7,819 bases of DNA from Ferrovaceae bacterium (lineage in GTDB: Bacteria > Pseudomonadota > Gammaproteobacteria > Burkholderiales > Ferrovaceae). Positions 1-6,167 of this stretch are shown here, piece after piece (position 1 is the first letter of the stretch; the number at the start of each line of letters is the position of its first letter). The notes under the pieces were generated by a model. The model was not told the DNA's origin. It saw nothing but the letters and a program-made list of their open reading frames with translations, and ran no database searches. Both the position numbers and the translations under genes were made by a program. The stretch lies in assembly GCA_027457225.1 (NCBI GenBank), contig DAIDTL010000045.1:1-7819 (forward strand), written 5' to 3'.

Positions 1-80
1 GTGGTGTGCTGCCAGTGGTCCCATAATAGTTGGGCGGCGCGATGCGAAGCTTGAGGTGTCATGAGGGGTCTGGAAATTGT

Positions 81-141
81 CGGTTCACTAAACCGCCATT
101 CTGCCATTGAACCGGTTTTGCGGTAACATGTGGGTTTTTTT
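81..141 (+). promoter_or_regulatory. lysC leader with alternative inverted repeats and a T run
   Basis: CGGTT at 81-85 can pair with AACCG at 91-95 (5-base loop) or with AACCG at 110-114. AACCG at 91-95 can instead pair with CGGTT at 113-117, and ACCGC at 92-96 with GCGGT at 120-124. Bases 110-117 (AACCGGTT) are self-complementary, and seven T residues occupy 135-141. The set resembles a short attenuator, but the T run is ten bases from the nearest stem and the stems are only five pairs. I see none of the architecture of a lysine riboswitch. Bases 1-80 hold no assignable gene: frames 1 and 2 hit stops at 52-54 and 62-64, and the short peptides before them are not recognisable. Confidence 0.2.
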
Positions 142-168
142 CAGGTCAGGGTGGACTGGCTGACATTT

Positions 169-1413
169 ATGGCATTGATCGTACAAAAATATGGCGGCAC
201 ATCCGTCGCCAACCCGGAACGCATCAAAAAGGTGGCCGAGCGGATCGCCCGTTTCCGCGCGCAGGATCATCAGGTGGTGGTCGTGGTTTCTGCCATGAGT
301 GGCGAAACCGACCGGCTGATCAAACTCGCCCGGGAAATCCAGACGCAACCTGACCCACGCGAACTCGATGTCGTGGTCTCTACGGGCGAACAAGTCACCA
401 TCGGTATGCTGGCCATGGCCTTGATCGAACGTGGCATCCCCGCCAAAAGCTATACGGGGGGCCAGGTTCGCATATTGACTGACGAAGCACATACCAAAGC
501 CCGCATTCTTGACATTGATGAGCAACACATCCGGGCCGATCTTGACGCCGGCAAAGTGGTGGTAGTCGCAGGTTTTCAGGGAACGACGGAAAGTGGCGAC
601 ATCACGACGCTGGGGCGTGGTGGTTCGGACACCACCGGTGTCGCCCTGGCTGCAGCCCTCAAGGCTGATGAATGCCAGATCTATACCGACGTGGATGGTG
701 TGTATACCACCGACCCCCGTATCGTGCCGGAAGCGCGTCGCCTGGAAACCATCACCTTTGAAGAGATGCTGGAGATGGCTAGCCTGGGCTCCAAGGTCCT
801 GCAAATCCGCTCTGTGGAATTTGCCGGCAAATACAAGGTCAAGCTGCGGGTGCTGTCCAGTTTCGAGGACAAGAACAACGGCACGCTGATCACCTTTGAG
901 GAAAACACCAACATGGAACAACCCATCATTTCCGGAATCGCGTTCAATCGCGATGAGGCCAAACTGTCTTTGCTGGGCGTGCCCGATCGTCCCGGCATTG
1001 CCTATTCGATCCTGTCCCCGGTGGGTCAAGCCAACGTGGACGTGGACATGATCATCCAGAACATCGGTGTGGATGGCTCAACCGATTTTTCTTTCACGGT
1101 CCACCGCAACGATTACCAGAAAACATTGAAGCTGCTCAACGACACCATCAGGCCTGAAACCGGCGCCCGCGAAGTACGCGGTGACAACCGGATCTGCAAG
1201 GTATCGCTGGTAGGCGTGGGTATGCGCTCCCATGCGGGCGTGGCCAGCCGTATGTTCAAAACCCTGTCGGAAGAAGGGATCAACATCCAGATGATTTCCA
1301 CTTCTGAAATCAAGATTTCGGTGGTTATCGACGAAAAATACATGGAGCTTGCCGTGCGCGCGCTCCATAAGGCTTTTGAACTAGATAGCGCAACGCCGCT
1401 GGCTAAGGGATAA
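169..1413 (+). CDS. lysC: Aspartate kinase (aspartokinase, LysC class)
   Basis: The 414-residue product phosphorylates L-aspartate with ATP, the first cytoplasmic step towards lysine, threonine, methionine and diaminopimelate. The N-terminal kinase domain (about residues 1-245) shows KYGGTS at 7-12, STGEQ at 71-75, GRGGSDTT at 149-156 and the TDVDGVYTTDPR motif at 173-184. Two ACT domains follow (about 265-335 and 345-405, with SEIKISVVI at 379-387), the usual sites of allosteric control by lysine and/or threonine. An in-frame GTG at 130 would add 13 residues, but the conserved N-terminus of the family begins MALIVQKYGG, so ATG 169 is preferred even though its Shine-Dalgarno is weak. Length and domain order match monofunctional class aspartokinases, with no homoserine dehydrogenase fusion. 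A tRNA gene lies 36 bases downstream with no clear terminator between them. Confidence 0.97.
   Translation: MALIVQKYGGTSVANPERIKKVAERIARFRAQDHQVVVVVSAMSGETDRLIKLAREIQTQPDPRELDVVVSTGEQVTIGMLAMALIERGIPAKSYTGGQVRILTDEAHTKARILDIDEQHIRADLDAGKVVVVAGFQGTTESGDITTLGRGGSDTTGVALAAALKADECQIYTDVDGVYTTDPRIVPEARRLETITFEEMLEMASLGSKVLQIRSVEFAGKYKVKLRVLSSFEDKNNGTLITFEENTNMEQPIISGIAFNRDEAKLSLLGVPDRPGIAYSILSPVGQANVDVDMIIQNIGVDGSTDFSFTVHRNDYQKTLKLLNDTIRPETGAREVRGDNRICKVSLVGVGMRSHAGVASRMFKTLSEEGINIQMISTSEIKISVVIDEKYMELAVRALHKAFELDSATPLAKG
913..1413 (+). other. Possible internal in-frame start for aspartokinase beta subunit
   Basis: Within lysC an ATG at 913 (residue 249) lies just past the kinase domain and is preceded by GAGGA at 898-902, a fair Shine-Dalgarno 10 bases away. 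Translation from here would give a 166-residue polypeptide beginning MEQPIISGIAF and holding only the two ACT domains. Several LysC-class enzymes, notably those of Bacillus subtilis and Corynebacterium glutamicum, are alpha2beta2 with a beta subunit made from an internal start at about the same place. Its use here is inferred, not shown. Confidence 0.45.
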
Positions 1414-1449
1414 TACCCGCTACTGGGCGATTTTTGGCACTACCGATCC

Positions 1450-1542
1450 GGAGAGATGGCCGAGAGGTCGAAGGCACTCCCCTGCTAAGGGAGCATAGGA
1501 TCAAAAGTTCTATCGAGGGTTCGAATCCCTCTCTCTCCGCCA
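1450..1542 (+). tRNA. tRNA-Ser(GCU)
   Basis: A complete class II tRNA of 93 bases. The acceptor stem GGAGAGA (1450-1456) pairs with TCTCTCC (1532-1538), followed by discriminator G1539 and an encoded CCA (1540-1542). The anticodon stem CTCCC/GGGAG (1477-1481/1489-1493) encloses loop CTGCTAA with anticodon GCT at 1484-1486, which reads the AGC and AGU serine codons. The long variable arm (about 1494-1514) is diagnostic for serine-type tRNAs. The T arm is GAGGG TTCGAAT CCCTC (1515-1531). It sits between lysC and the ribonuclease-like gene on the same strand. Confidence 0.97.
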
Positions 1543-1553
1543 CCGAGTCACCC

Positions 1554-1574
1554 GCCCAGAAAACAGCACTGGGC
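1554..1574 (+). other. Hairpin between tRNA-Ser and the ribonuclease-like gene
   Basis: GCCCAG (1554-1559) and CTGGGC (1569-1574) form a perfect six-pair stem with a nine-base loop. No T run follows, so it is not a standard intrinsic terminator. It ends eight bases before the ATG at 1583, where a ribosome binding site would normally lie, and could protect the 3' side of the tRNA precursor or restrain translation of the next gene. Both roles are inference. Confidence 0.35.
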
Positions 1575-1582
1575 CCCTCCTA

Positions 1583-2968
1583 ATGCACCTTTCCTTTCAC
1601 GGCGCCGACCAGGAAGTAACCGGCTCCTGCCACCAGGTCAGCTGCGCGGGCAAGAATGTCCTGATCGACTGTGGTCTGTATCAGGGCGAACGCGAGCTGG
1701 ATGAACTGAATGCTGCCCCTTTCGGTTTTGATCCGGCCAGCATCGATGTGGTGTTGCTTACCCATGCCCACCTGGACCACTGCGGCCGCCTGCCGCTCCT
1801 GGTCAAGCGCGGGTTTCGGGGTGAAATCATCACCACGGCGGCCAGCCGGGAACTCGCACGCATCGTGATGCTGGATTCGGCCCACCTGCAGGAAGAAGAA
1901 GCGCAATACCGCTCCCGCAAGAATGCCCGCCGCGGCAAGAATGTCCAGGTGGCCTCCCTCTACACGACCCTTGACGCACTCAATACCCTGGACTACTTCG
2001 GCCGCACCGCCACGTATGACATGCCGCTGGATGTGGCGCCGGGCATCCGCGCCACTTTTGTGGATGCCGGGCACATCCTGGGCTCAGCCAGCATCGTGCT
2101 GGACCTCGAAGAAGACGGCACGCATCGTCAGGTGGTGTTTTCCGGTGACCTTGGCAATGCCGGCAGTCGGCTGTTGCGTGATCCTGTGGCTCCGCCCCAT
2201 GCCGATGTGGTGGTGATGGAAACCACCTATGGCGACCGCCTGCACCGCTCCTCCGCCGACTCCGTGAAGGAACTTTACGAGGCCATCAACGCCACCTTCC
2301 AGCGAGGCGGCAATGTCATCATTCCCACCTTTGCCCTGGAACGCACCCAGGAACTGCTGTTCATTCTGCGCGAAGGTCGTGAGCAGGGCCTTCTGCCGCA
2401 CGCCCTGCCGGTATTTCTCGATTCTCCCATGGCGATCTCGGCCACCGAAATCTTTGAACGCCATCCCGATTGCTATGATCTCGCCACCGCCAGGCTGTTT
2501 GCGGCCGGGCGCGACCCCTTTGCCCTGCCGGGACTGCATGCCACCCGCGAAACTGCGGACAGCATGGCCATCAACCGCTTCAGGGGGGGCGCCATCATCA
2601 TGGCAGGCTCTGGCATGTGTACCGGAGGACGGGTGCGTCACCACCTCAAACACAACCTGTGGCGCGAGAATTGCAGCGTGATTTTTGTGGGCTTTGCGGC
2701 CCGGGGCACACTCGCTCGCCGCATCATTGATGGCGCCCGGGAAGTGACTATTTTGGGTGAGGAAATCGCGGTGCGCGCCCACATTCACACCATCAACGGA
2801 TTTTCAGCCCATGCCGACCGCGACCAACTGCTGGCCTGGCAACGTAAAATTGCGCCTGCGCGCACCCTGCTGGTTCATGGTGAACCGGCGGTGATGCAAT
2901 CCTTTGCGCTGACGCTGGCGCCGTCGCAGGTGGAAATTCCGGTACGGGACCAGCAGATCACCCTTTGA
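1583..2968 (+). CDS. MBL-fold / beta-CASP metallohydrolase, probable zinc-dependent ribonuclease
   Basis: The 461-residue product belongs to the beta-CASP group of metallo-beta-lactamase nucleases, which includes eukaryotic CPSF-73 and the Thermus RNase TTHA0252. Zinc-ligand motifs are intact: HAHLDH at 61-66 (H61, H63, D65, H66), H164 in GHILGSA and D189 in FSGDLGN. The beta-CASP insert carries motif A at D280 in FLDSPMA, a glycine-rich AGSGMCTGGR at 341-350, motif B H410 in GFSAHAD and motif C H432 in LVHGE. Full length and an uninterrupted motif set suggest an active RNA endo/exonuclease, probably cytoplasmic since no signal peptide is seen. The ATG start fits the MHLSFHGADQEVTGS N-terminus, although CCCCTCCTA just upstream offers no Shine-Dalgarno. 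The gene follows tRNA-Ser by 40 bases and may share its transcript. The RNA target is unknown. Confidence 0.93.
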   Translation: MHLSFHGADQEVTGSCHQVSCAGKNVLIDCGLYQGERELDELNAAPFGFDPASIDVVLLTHAHLDHCGRLPLLVKRGFRGEIITTAASRELARIVMLDSAHLQEEEAQYRSRKNARRGKNVQVASLYTTLDALNTLDYFGRTATYDMPLDVAPGIRATFVDAGHILGSASIVLDLEEDGTHRQVVFSGDLGNAGSRLLRDPVAPPHADVVVMETTYGDRLHRSSADSVKELYEAINATFQRGGNVIIPTFALERTQELLFILREGREQGLLPHALPVFLDSPMAISATEIFERHPDCYDLATARLFAAGRDPFALPGLHATRETADSMAINRFRGGAIIMAGSGMCTGGRVRHHLKHNLWRENCSVIFVGFAARGTLARRIIDGAREVTILGEEIAVRAHIHTINGFSAHADRDQLLAWQRKIAPARTLLVHGEPAVMQSFALTLAPSQVEIPVRDQQITL

Positions 2969-2988
2969 GTCCGGGTCTTGGTCGAAGG

Positions 2989-4497
2989 TTACGGCTTGCC
3001 CGCTTCAGCGGGTTGCTCCCAACCCCCTCCCAGGGCGACAAACAAAGCCGTCGTATCCTGAAAGTGCTGGGCCTGGGCCTGGAGGGCATTGATTTTTGCC
3101 TGATGCACCTGGATGTCGGCGGCAAGCACCTGGAGATAATTGACCATCCCTGCCTGGTAATTGGTCTGGACAAGATGCAATGACGCCTGTGCAGTCGCCA
3201 CAGACCGGGATTGGGCCTGCGTCACTTCCGCGTCGTGCTCCAGGGCGCGCACCGTATCGGCAACCTGGGCAAAAGCGGCAAGGACCGTTTGCCGGTAAAT
3301 CGCACGGCTTTGCTGATAAGCCTCCAGGGCGGCCTGCCGCCTGGACAGCAACGTGCCGCCATTGAAGAGGGGAGCCGTGACATCTGCCCCCAGACTCCAG
3401 ACGTTGCTACTGCTGGCCAAAAGCCGGCTCATGGACGTGCTGTCCTGCCCATAATTTGCGTTCAGGGAAAAGCTTGGAAAGAGCGCTGCCGTCGCCACGC
3501 CGATGCTGGCGCTTGCACCGTGCAGTTGTGCCTCGGCGGCAAGAATGTCCGGACGCTGATGGACCAGTTCGGAAGGCAACGAGAGCGGCAGATGGCGTGG
3601 CAGGTACAGATCAGCCATGGCAACCCTCGGAGGTTGCCAGGTTGCGGTCGTCTTTCCTTCCAGGGTCGCCAGTAAATGTTCCGCCTGGCTTAACCTCTGT
3701 TTCAACGGAGGCAACGTGACTTCCAGGGTCGTCAACTGGCTGCGCAAATCGAGCACGGCCCCATAAGCAATCGTTCCGGCCTGAAACTGCTTTTCGACAA
3801 TCCCGATCTGCTCTTTTTGCAAGGCGATCAACTGTTCCGTTTCTTCAATCTCTGCCTGATAGGCCGCCATTGCAACGATGGTATTGACGATATTTCCCGA
3901 CAGCACCAGGTAGGTTCCCAGGGCGACAGACCGTTGCAGGTCCACCTGGGACGACAGGTTTTCGATGGCGCGACGTTCCCCGCCAAACAGATCCAGCGCA
4001 TAGCTCACGGATGCCGAAAGCGTTGTCAGATTAAAAATGGTGGCGGGCGCGGAACTGCCGAACAGGGCTGGAGAAAATTTTTCCCTGGACGTGCCGAAAC
4101 CGGCATCCACCTGGGGATAAAAAATCCCATAGCCGGCCCGGAGATTTTCATTGCTTTGTCGGAGGCTGGCCTGGGCTGCCTGAATGCCGGGATTTTCTGC
4201 GAGTCCCTCGGCCACGGCCGCATCCAACGGTTTGGAGTTGAACAATTGCCACCAGTTTGCAACAGGTCCGACACCTGGCTCAAAACGTTGGGGCTGCCCA
4301 TCAACGGGAACGGTCTCCGACGGGTCTTTTTCGTAATTGTAATGATCGACGGTGGGCGCTTCCGGACGAACATAGTCCGGGCCGACAGAACAACCCGAAA
4401 AATACAGCAGGGCAATCCCACACAGAACCCACAGACCGTTTGTGCTGCGGGTGCTTTTGACGGTGGGTGGGGATGCCCTGTTATTTTTCCGGCGCAC
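2989..4497 (-). CDS. Outer-membrane factor lipoprotein of an efflux system (NodT/OprM-like, TolC superfamily)
   Basis: From the GTG at 4497 the product has 502 residues. It forms the trimeric outer-membrane and periplasmic duct of a tripartite exporter. A hydrophobic signal (about 21-35) ends in a lipobox with FSGC and acylation cysteine C36, followed by SVGPDYVRPEAP, the hallmark opening of this family. Two outer-membrane efflux repeats follow (about 80-275 and 305-495), with YALDLFGG at 166-173, RPDILAAEAQL at 315-325, APLFNGG at 375-381 and FVALGGGW at 486-493. The start is uncertain. GTG 4497 has GGTGAG at 4505-4510 seven bases upstream and gives a 17-base overlap with the adaptor gene. 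GTG 4509, ATG 4521 and ATG 4566 remain open in frame but lengthen the charged N-terminus. It is the last gene of the operon and ends 20 bases from the convergent ribonuclease-like gene. Confidence 0.92.
   Translation of the reverse strand: MRRKNNRASPPTVKSTRSTNGLWVLCGIALLYFSGCSVGPDYVRPEAPTVDHYNYEKDPSETVPVDGQPQRFEPGVGPVANWWQLFNSKPLDAAVAEGLAENPGIQAAQASLRQSNENLRAGYGIFYPQVDAGFGTSREKFSPALFGSSAPATIFNLTTLSASVSYALDLFGGERRAIENLSSQVDLQRSVALGTYLVLSGNIVNTIVAMAAYQAEIEETEQLIALQKEQIGIVEKQFQAGTIAYGAVLDLRSQLTTLEVTLPPLKQRLSQAEHLLATLEGKTTATWQPPRVAMADLYLPRHLPLSLPSELVHQRPDILAAEAQLHGASASIGVATAALFPSFSLNANYGQDSTSMSRLLASSSNVWSLGADVTAPLFNGGTLLSRRQAALEAYQQSRAIYRQTVLAAFAQVADTVRALEHDAEVTQAQSRSVATAQASLHLVQTNYQAGMVNYLQVLAADIQVHQAKINALQAQAQHFQDTTALFVALGGGWEQPAEAGKP
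2999..3012. other. Short GC hairpin at the convergent gene ends
   Basis: CCCGC (2999-3003) and GCGGG (3008-3012) form a five-pair stem with loop TTCA. It lies inside the last codons of the outer-membrane factor gene, near the 20-base convergent gap (2969-2988). Neither strand shows a T run after it, so it is at most a weak bidirectional pause or RNA-stability element. Confidence 0.2.
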
Positions 4498-5470
4498 TTG
4501 TTTGCTCACCAATGTAAACATCCACAAGTTGCCCAGGAAAAATTGCAACGTTCTTCTGTCTCGCAAATTTAAAGATCACCGGAAGCACCCGCACATCCAC
4601 CCTTTCCGTTCTTTGGTTGGACAGTTCAATTTTGGGGGAAACGTACGGTTGGATCCTGACGAATTCAAGTGGAATGCTGACCTCCGTCCCCTTGATAAAC
4701 ATACGTGCATGCATTTGCGACGGGATGGGGATTCTGTGGATCAGGATCTCGTCGATATAACACCGGACACTGAGGTCGCTTTGCAAATTACCCATCACCA
4801 CGGCCGGGTCGAACCCTCCGGTATAACTGTCGTAAGCGCCCTGGGGAGAAACATAACTGCCGACCGACGTATTGATGGACAGGACGGTTCCCTCTGAAGC
4901 CGCTCTGACTTCATACTTTGCCAGCAGGGCATTGGCCGCCAGGTAGGCTTTCGATAACGCCTGGTACTGCTTCTGGGCCACCTCCAGGTTGGCCCTGGCA
5001 ATCTCGACGCCATTTTGTGCGGTATCCAGGCTATCCCTGCTCACCGACCGGGGGTCCAGGTCCCGGGATGTTCTTTGCTTGTCCAACTGATCCTGCAGAT
5101 TTTTTAGGCTGGCCTTCGCCTGGGCGATCTGGGCCAGTGCCGATTCAGCCTGGGCTTTTTGCTGCTCGGCAATCGCGCGCTGGACGGAATCCTCCACCTG
5201 GAAGAGCGGCACGCCCACATGCACCGGCTGACCTTCCGAAACCAGAATTTTGCTCACGGATCCGGAAACTTCCGGATAAATATTGATGTTCTCACCGCTC
5301 TTTTGCAGCGTTTCGACGATTCCGTTGGCATAAATGCCCTTGTCATAGGGGTTCGACGCAGGCGTGAAAGCCGGTGGCTGGGGCTTTCTCTGAATCCCGA
5401 ACACATAGGCGCTCACCAAACCCACCAAAACGCCAATGATTGCAAACGCGAATAGCAGTTTGTTTCTCAT
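4481..5470 (-). CDS. HlyD/MacA-family periplasmic adaptor (membrane fusion protein)
   Basis: The 329-residue adaptor bridges the inner-membrane ABC transporter and the outer-membrane duct. Residues 5-25 form one membrane anchor with no lipobox. Residues about 62-95 (NIYPEVSGSVSKILVSEGQPV) are the first half of a biotinyl-lipoyl-like domain. Residues about 96-182, rich in Ala, Gln, Leu and Lys, look like the alpha-helical hairpin. Residues about 184-210 (RAASEGTVLSIN, SVGSYVSPQG) complete the lipoyl fold, and the rest is consistent with beta-barrel and membrane-proximal domains. The ATG at 5470 immediately follows the TGA of the ATPase gene with no spacer, and AAGGGAG at 5477-5483 is a good ribosome binding site placed inside that gene. 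This points to translational coupling. The length is at the short end for the family but all parts are present. Confidence 0.93.
   Translation of the reverse strand: MRNKLLFAFAIIGVLVGLVSAYVFGIQRKPQPPAFTPASNPYDKGIYANGIVETLQKSGENINIYPEVSGSVSKILVSEGQPVHVGVPLFQVEDSVQRAIAEQQKAQAESALAQIAQAKASLKNLQDQLDKQRTSRDLDPRSVSRDSLDTAQNGVEIARANLEVAQKQYQALSKAYLAANALLAKYEVRAASEGTVLSINTSVGSYVSPQGAYDSYTGGFDPAVVMGNLQSDLSVRCYIDEILIHRIPIPSQMHARMFIKGTEVSIPLEFVRIQPYVSPKIELSNQRTERVDVRVLPVIFKFARQKNVAIFPGQLVDVYIGEQTSAPEK
4505..4510 (-). promoter_or_regulatory. Probable ribosome binding site of the outer-membrane factor gene
   Basis: The minus strand reads GGTGAG seven bases before the GTG at 4497, inside the end of the adaptor gene. 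It is the best Shine-Dalgarno I see among the possible starts of this gene. Confidence 0.5.
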
Positions 5471-6166
5471 TCAAGGCTCCCTTTTTTCAACGCCTGTGAT
5501 CTTGCCGTCTTCCATATTCATGATCCGGTCTGCGAACTCGAATATTCTGATGTCATGGGTCACAATGATGATGCAGCGTTTTTCATTGAGAATATCCTTC
5601 TTCACGAACTCCACGATTTTTCTTCCCGTATCCCCATCCAGTGAAGCCGTTGGTTCATCAAATATCAGGATATCCGGATGGCTGGCGATCGCCCTGGCGA
5701 TGGCCACACGCTGTTGTTCGCCGCCGCTCAATTTGACCGGCGGCAACTGCGCCCTCTCCTCCAGCCCAACAATTTCCAGATACCCCAGGGCAACCTTCAG
5801 GGATTCGTTCCAGTCCATTTTCTTCAAGATCAATGGAATGGCCACATTCTCCACCGTGGTCAACCTGGGGAAGAGGTGATAATCCTGAAACACGAACCCG
5901 ATCCTGTTCAGCCTGAAATCGGCAATCTCATCATCTGACAGGCTCCAGATATCCTTATCCTCGATCATGACATTTCCCGAATTCGGCCTCAGGATTCCGG
6001 AAATCATGCTCAGCAAGGTCGTTTTCCCGCTTCCAGACGGGCCCACGATGTAGAGCAATTCACCAAAATGCGCTTCAAAGCTGGCGTCACGCACAGCAAA
6101 GGTTTTTGCGTCGCCTTCGCCAAACCACTTGGTCAGCCCCTGGGCCCTGACGGCCAGATTTGCCAC
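5471..6166 (-). CDS. ABC transporter ATP-binding protein (MacB/LolD-type)
   Basis: The 231-residue nucleotide-binding subunit powers the adjacent permease from the cytoplasmic face. All catalytic elements are present: Walker A GPSGSGKTT at 42-50, Q-loop Q94 in FVFQDYHLFP, signature LSGGEQQR at 146-153, Walker B ILIFDEP at 166-172, D-loop SLD at 175-177 and H-loop H204 in IVTHD. The sequence is typical of the MacB/LolD/FtsE branch. GTG 6166 is chosen because AGGAG (6172-6176) lies five bases upstream and the permease stop is at 6168-6170, leaving a one-base gap. An in-frame ATG at 6196 would add ten residues inside the permease gene and lacks comparable support. The substrate is not predictable. 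Confidence 0.95.
   Translation of the reverse strand: MANLAVRAQGLTKWFGEGDAKTFAVRDASFEAHFGELLYIVGPSGSGKTTLLSMISGILRPNSGNVMIEDKDIWSLSDDEIADFRLNRIGFVFQDYHLFPRLTTVENVAIPLILKKMDWNESLKVALGYLEIVGLEERAQLPPVKLSGGEQQRVAIARAIASHPDILIFDEPTASLDGDTGRKIVEFVKKDILNEKRCIIIVTHDIRIFEFADRIMNMEDGKITGVEKREP
5477..5483 (-). promoter_or_regulatory. Ribosome binding site of the adaptor gene
   Basis: The minus strand reads AAGGGAG six bases before the ATG at 5470, embedded in the last codons of the ATPase gene. Confidence 0.75.
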
Positions 6167-6167
6167 G

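Noticed and set aside
1..63. 3' end of an upstream gene such as tilS
   Set aside because: Two frames run from the left edge to stops at 52-54 and 62-64, but the 17-20 residue peptides carry no recognisable C-terminal motif, so no gene is assigned.
88..1029. Long open frame of 313 codons on the minus strand across lysC
   Set aside because: It lies antisense to a clear aspartokinase gene, its translation is rich in His, Gly, Asp and Phe as expected from the complement of a GC-rich codon pattern, and it resembles no family.
1414..1449. Terminator between lysC and tRNA-Ser suggested by the ATTTTT at 1430-1435
   Set aside because: Only about three base pairs can form before the T run, too weak for an intrinsic terminator.
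1450..1542. tRNA-Ser as an integration site for a genomic island
   Set aside because: No integrase gene and no repeat of the tRNA 3' end is visible downstream within the window, and the adjacent gene is a plausible housekeeping nuclease.
2084..2788. 234-codon minus-strand frame inside the ribonuclease-like gene
   Set aside because: The sense frame has every catalytic motif of the beta-CASP family; the antisense translation is His- and Gly-rich with no recognisable domain.
3817..4572. 251-codon plus-strand frame across the outer-membrane factor gene
   Set aside because: It is the complement of a well-supported efflux duct gene and shows no domain or good start context.
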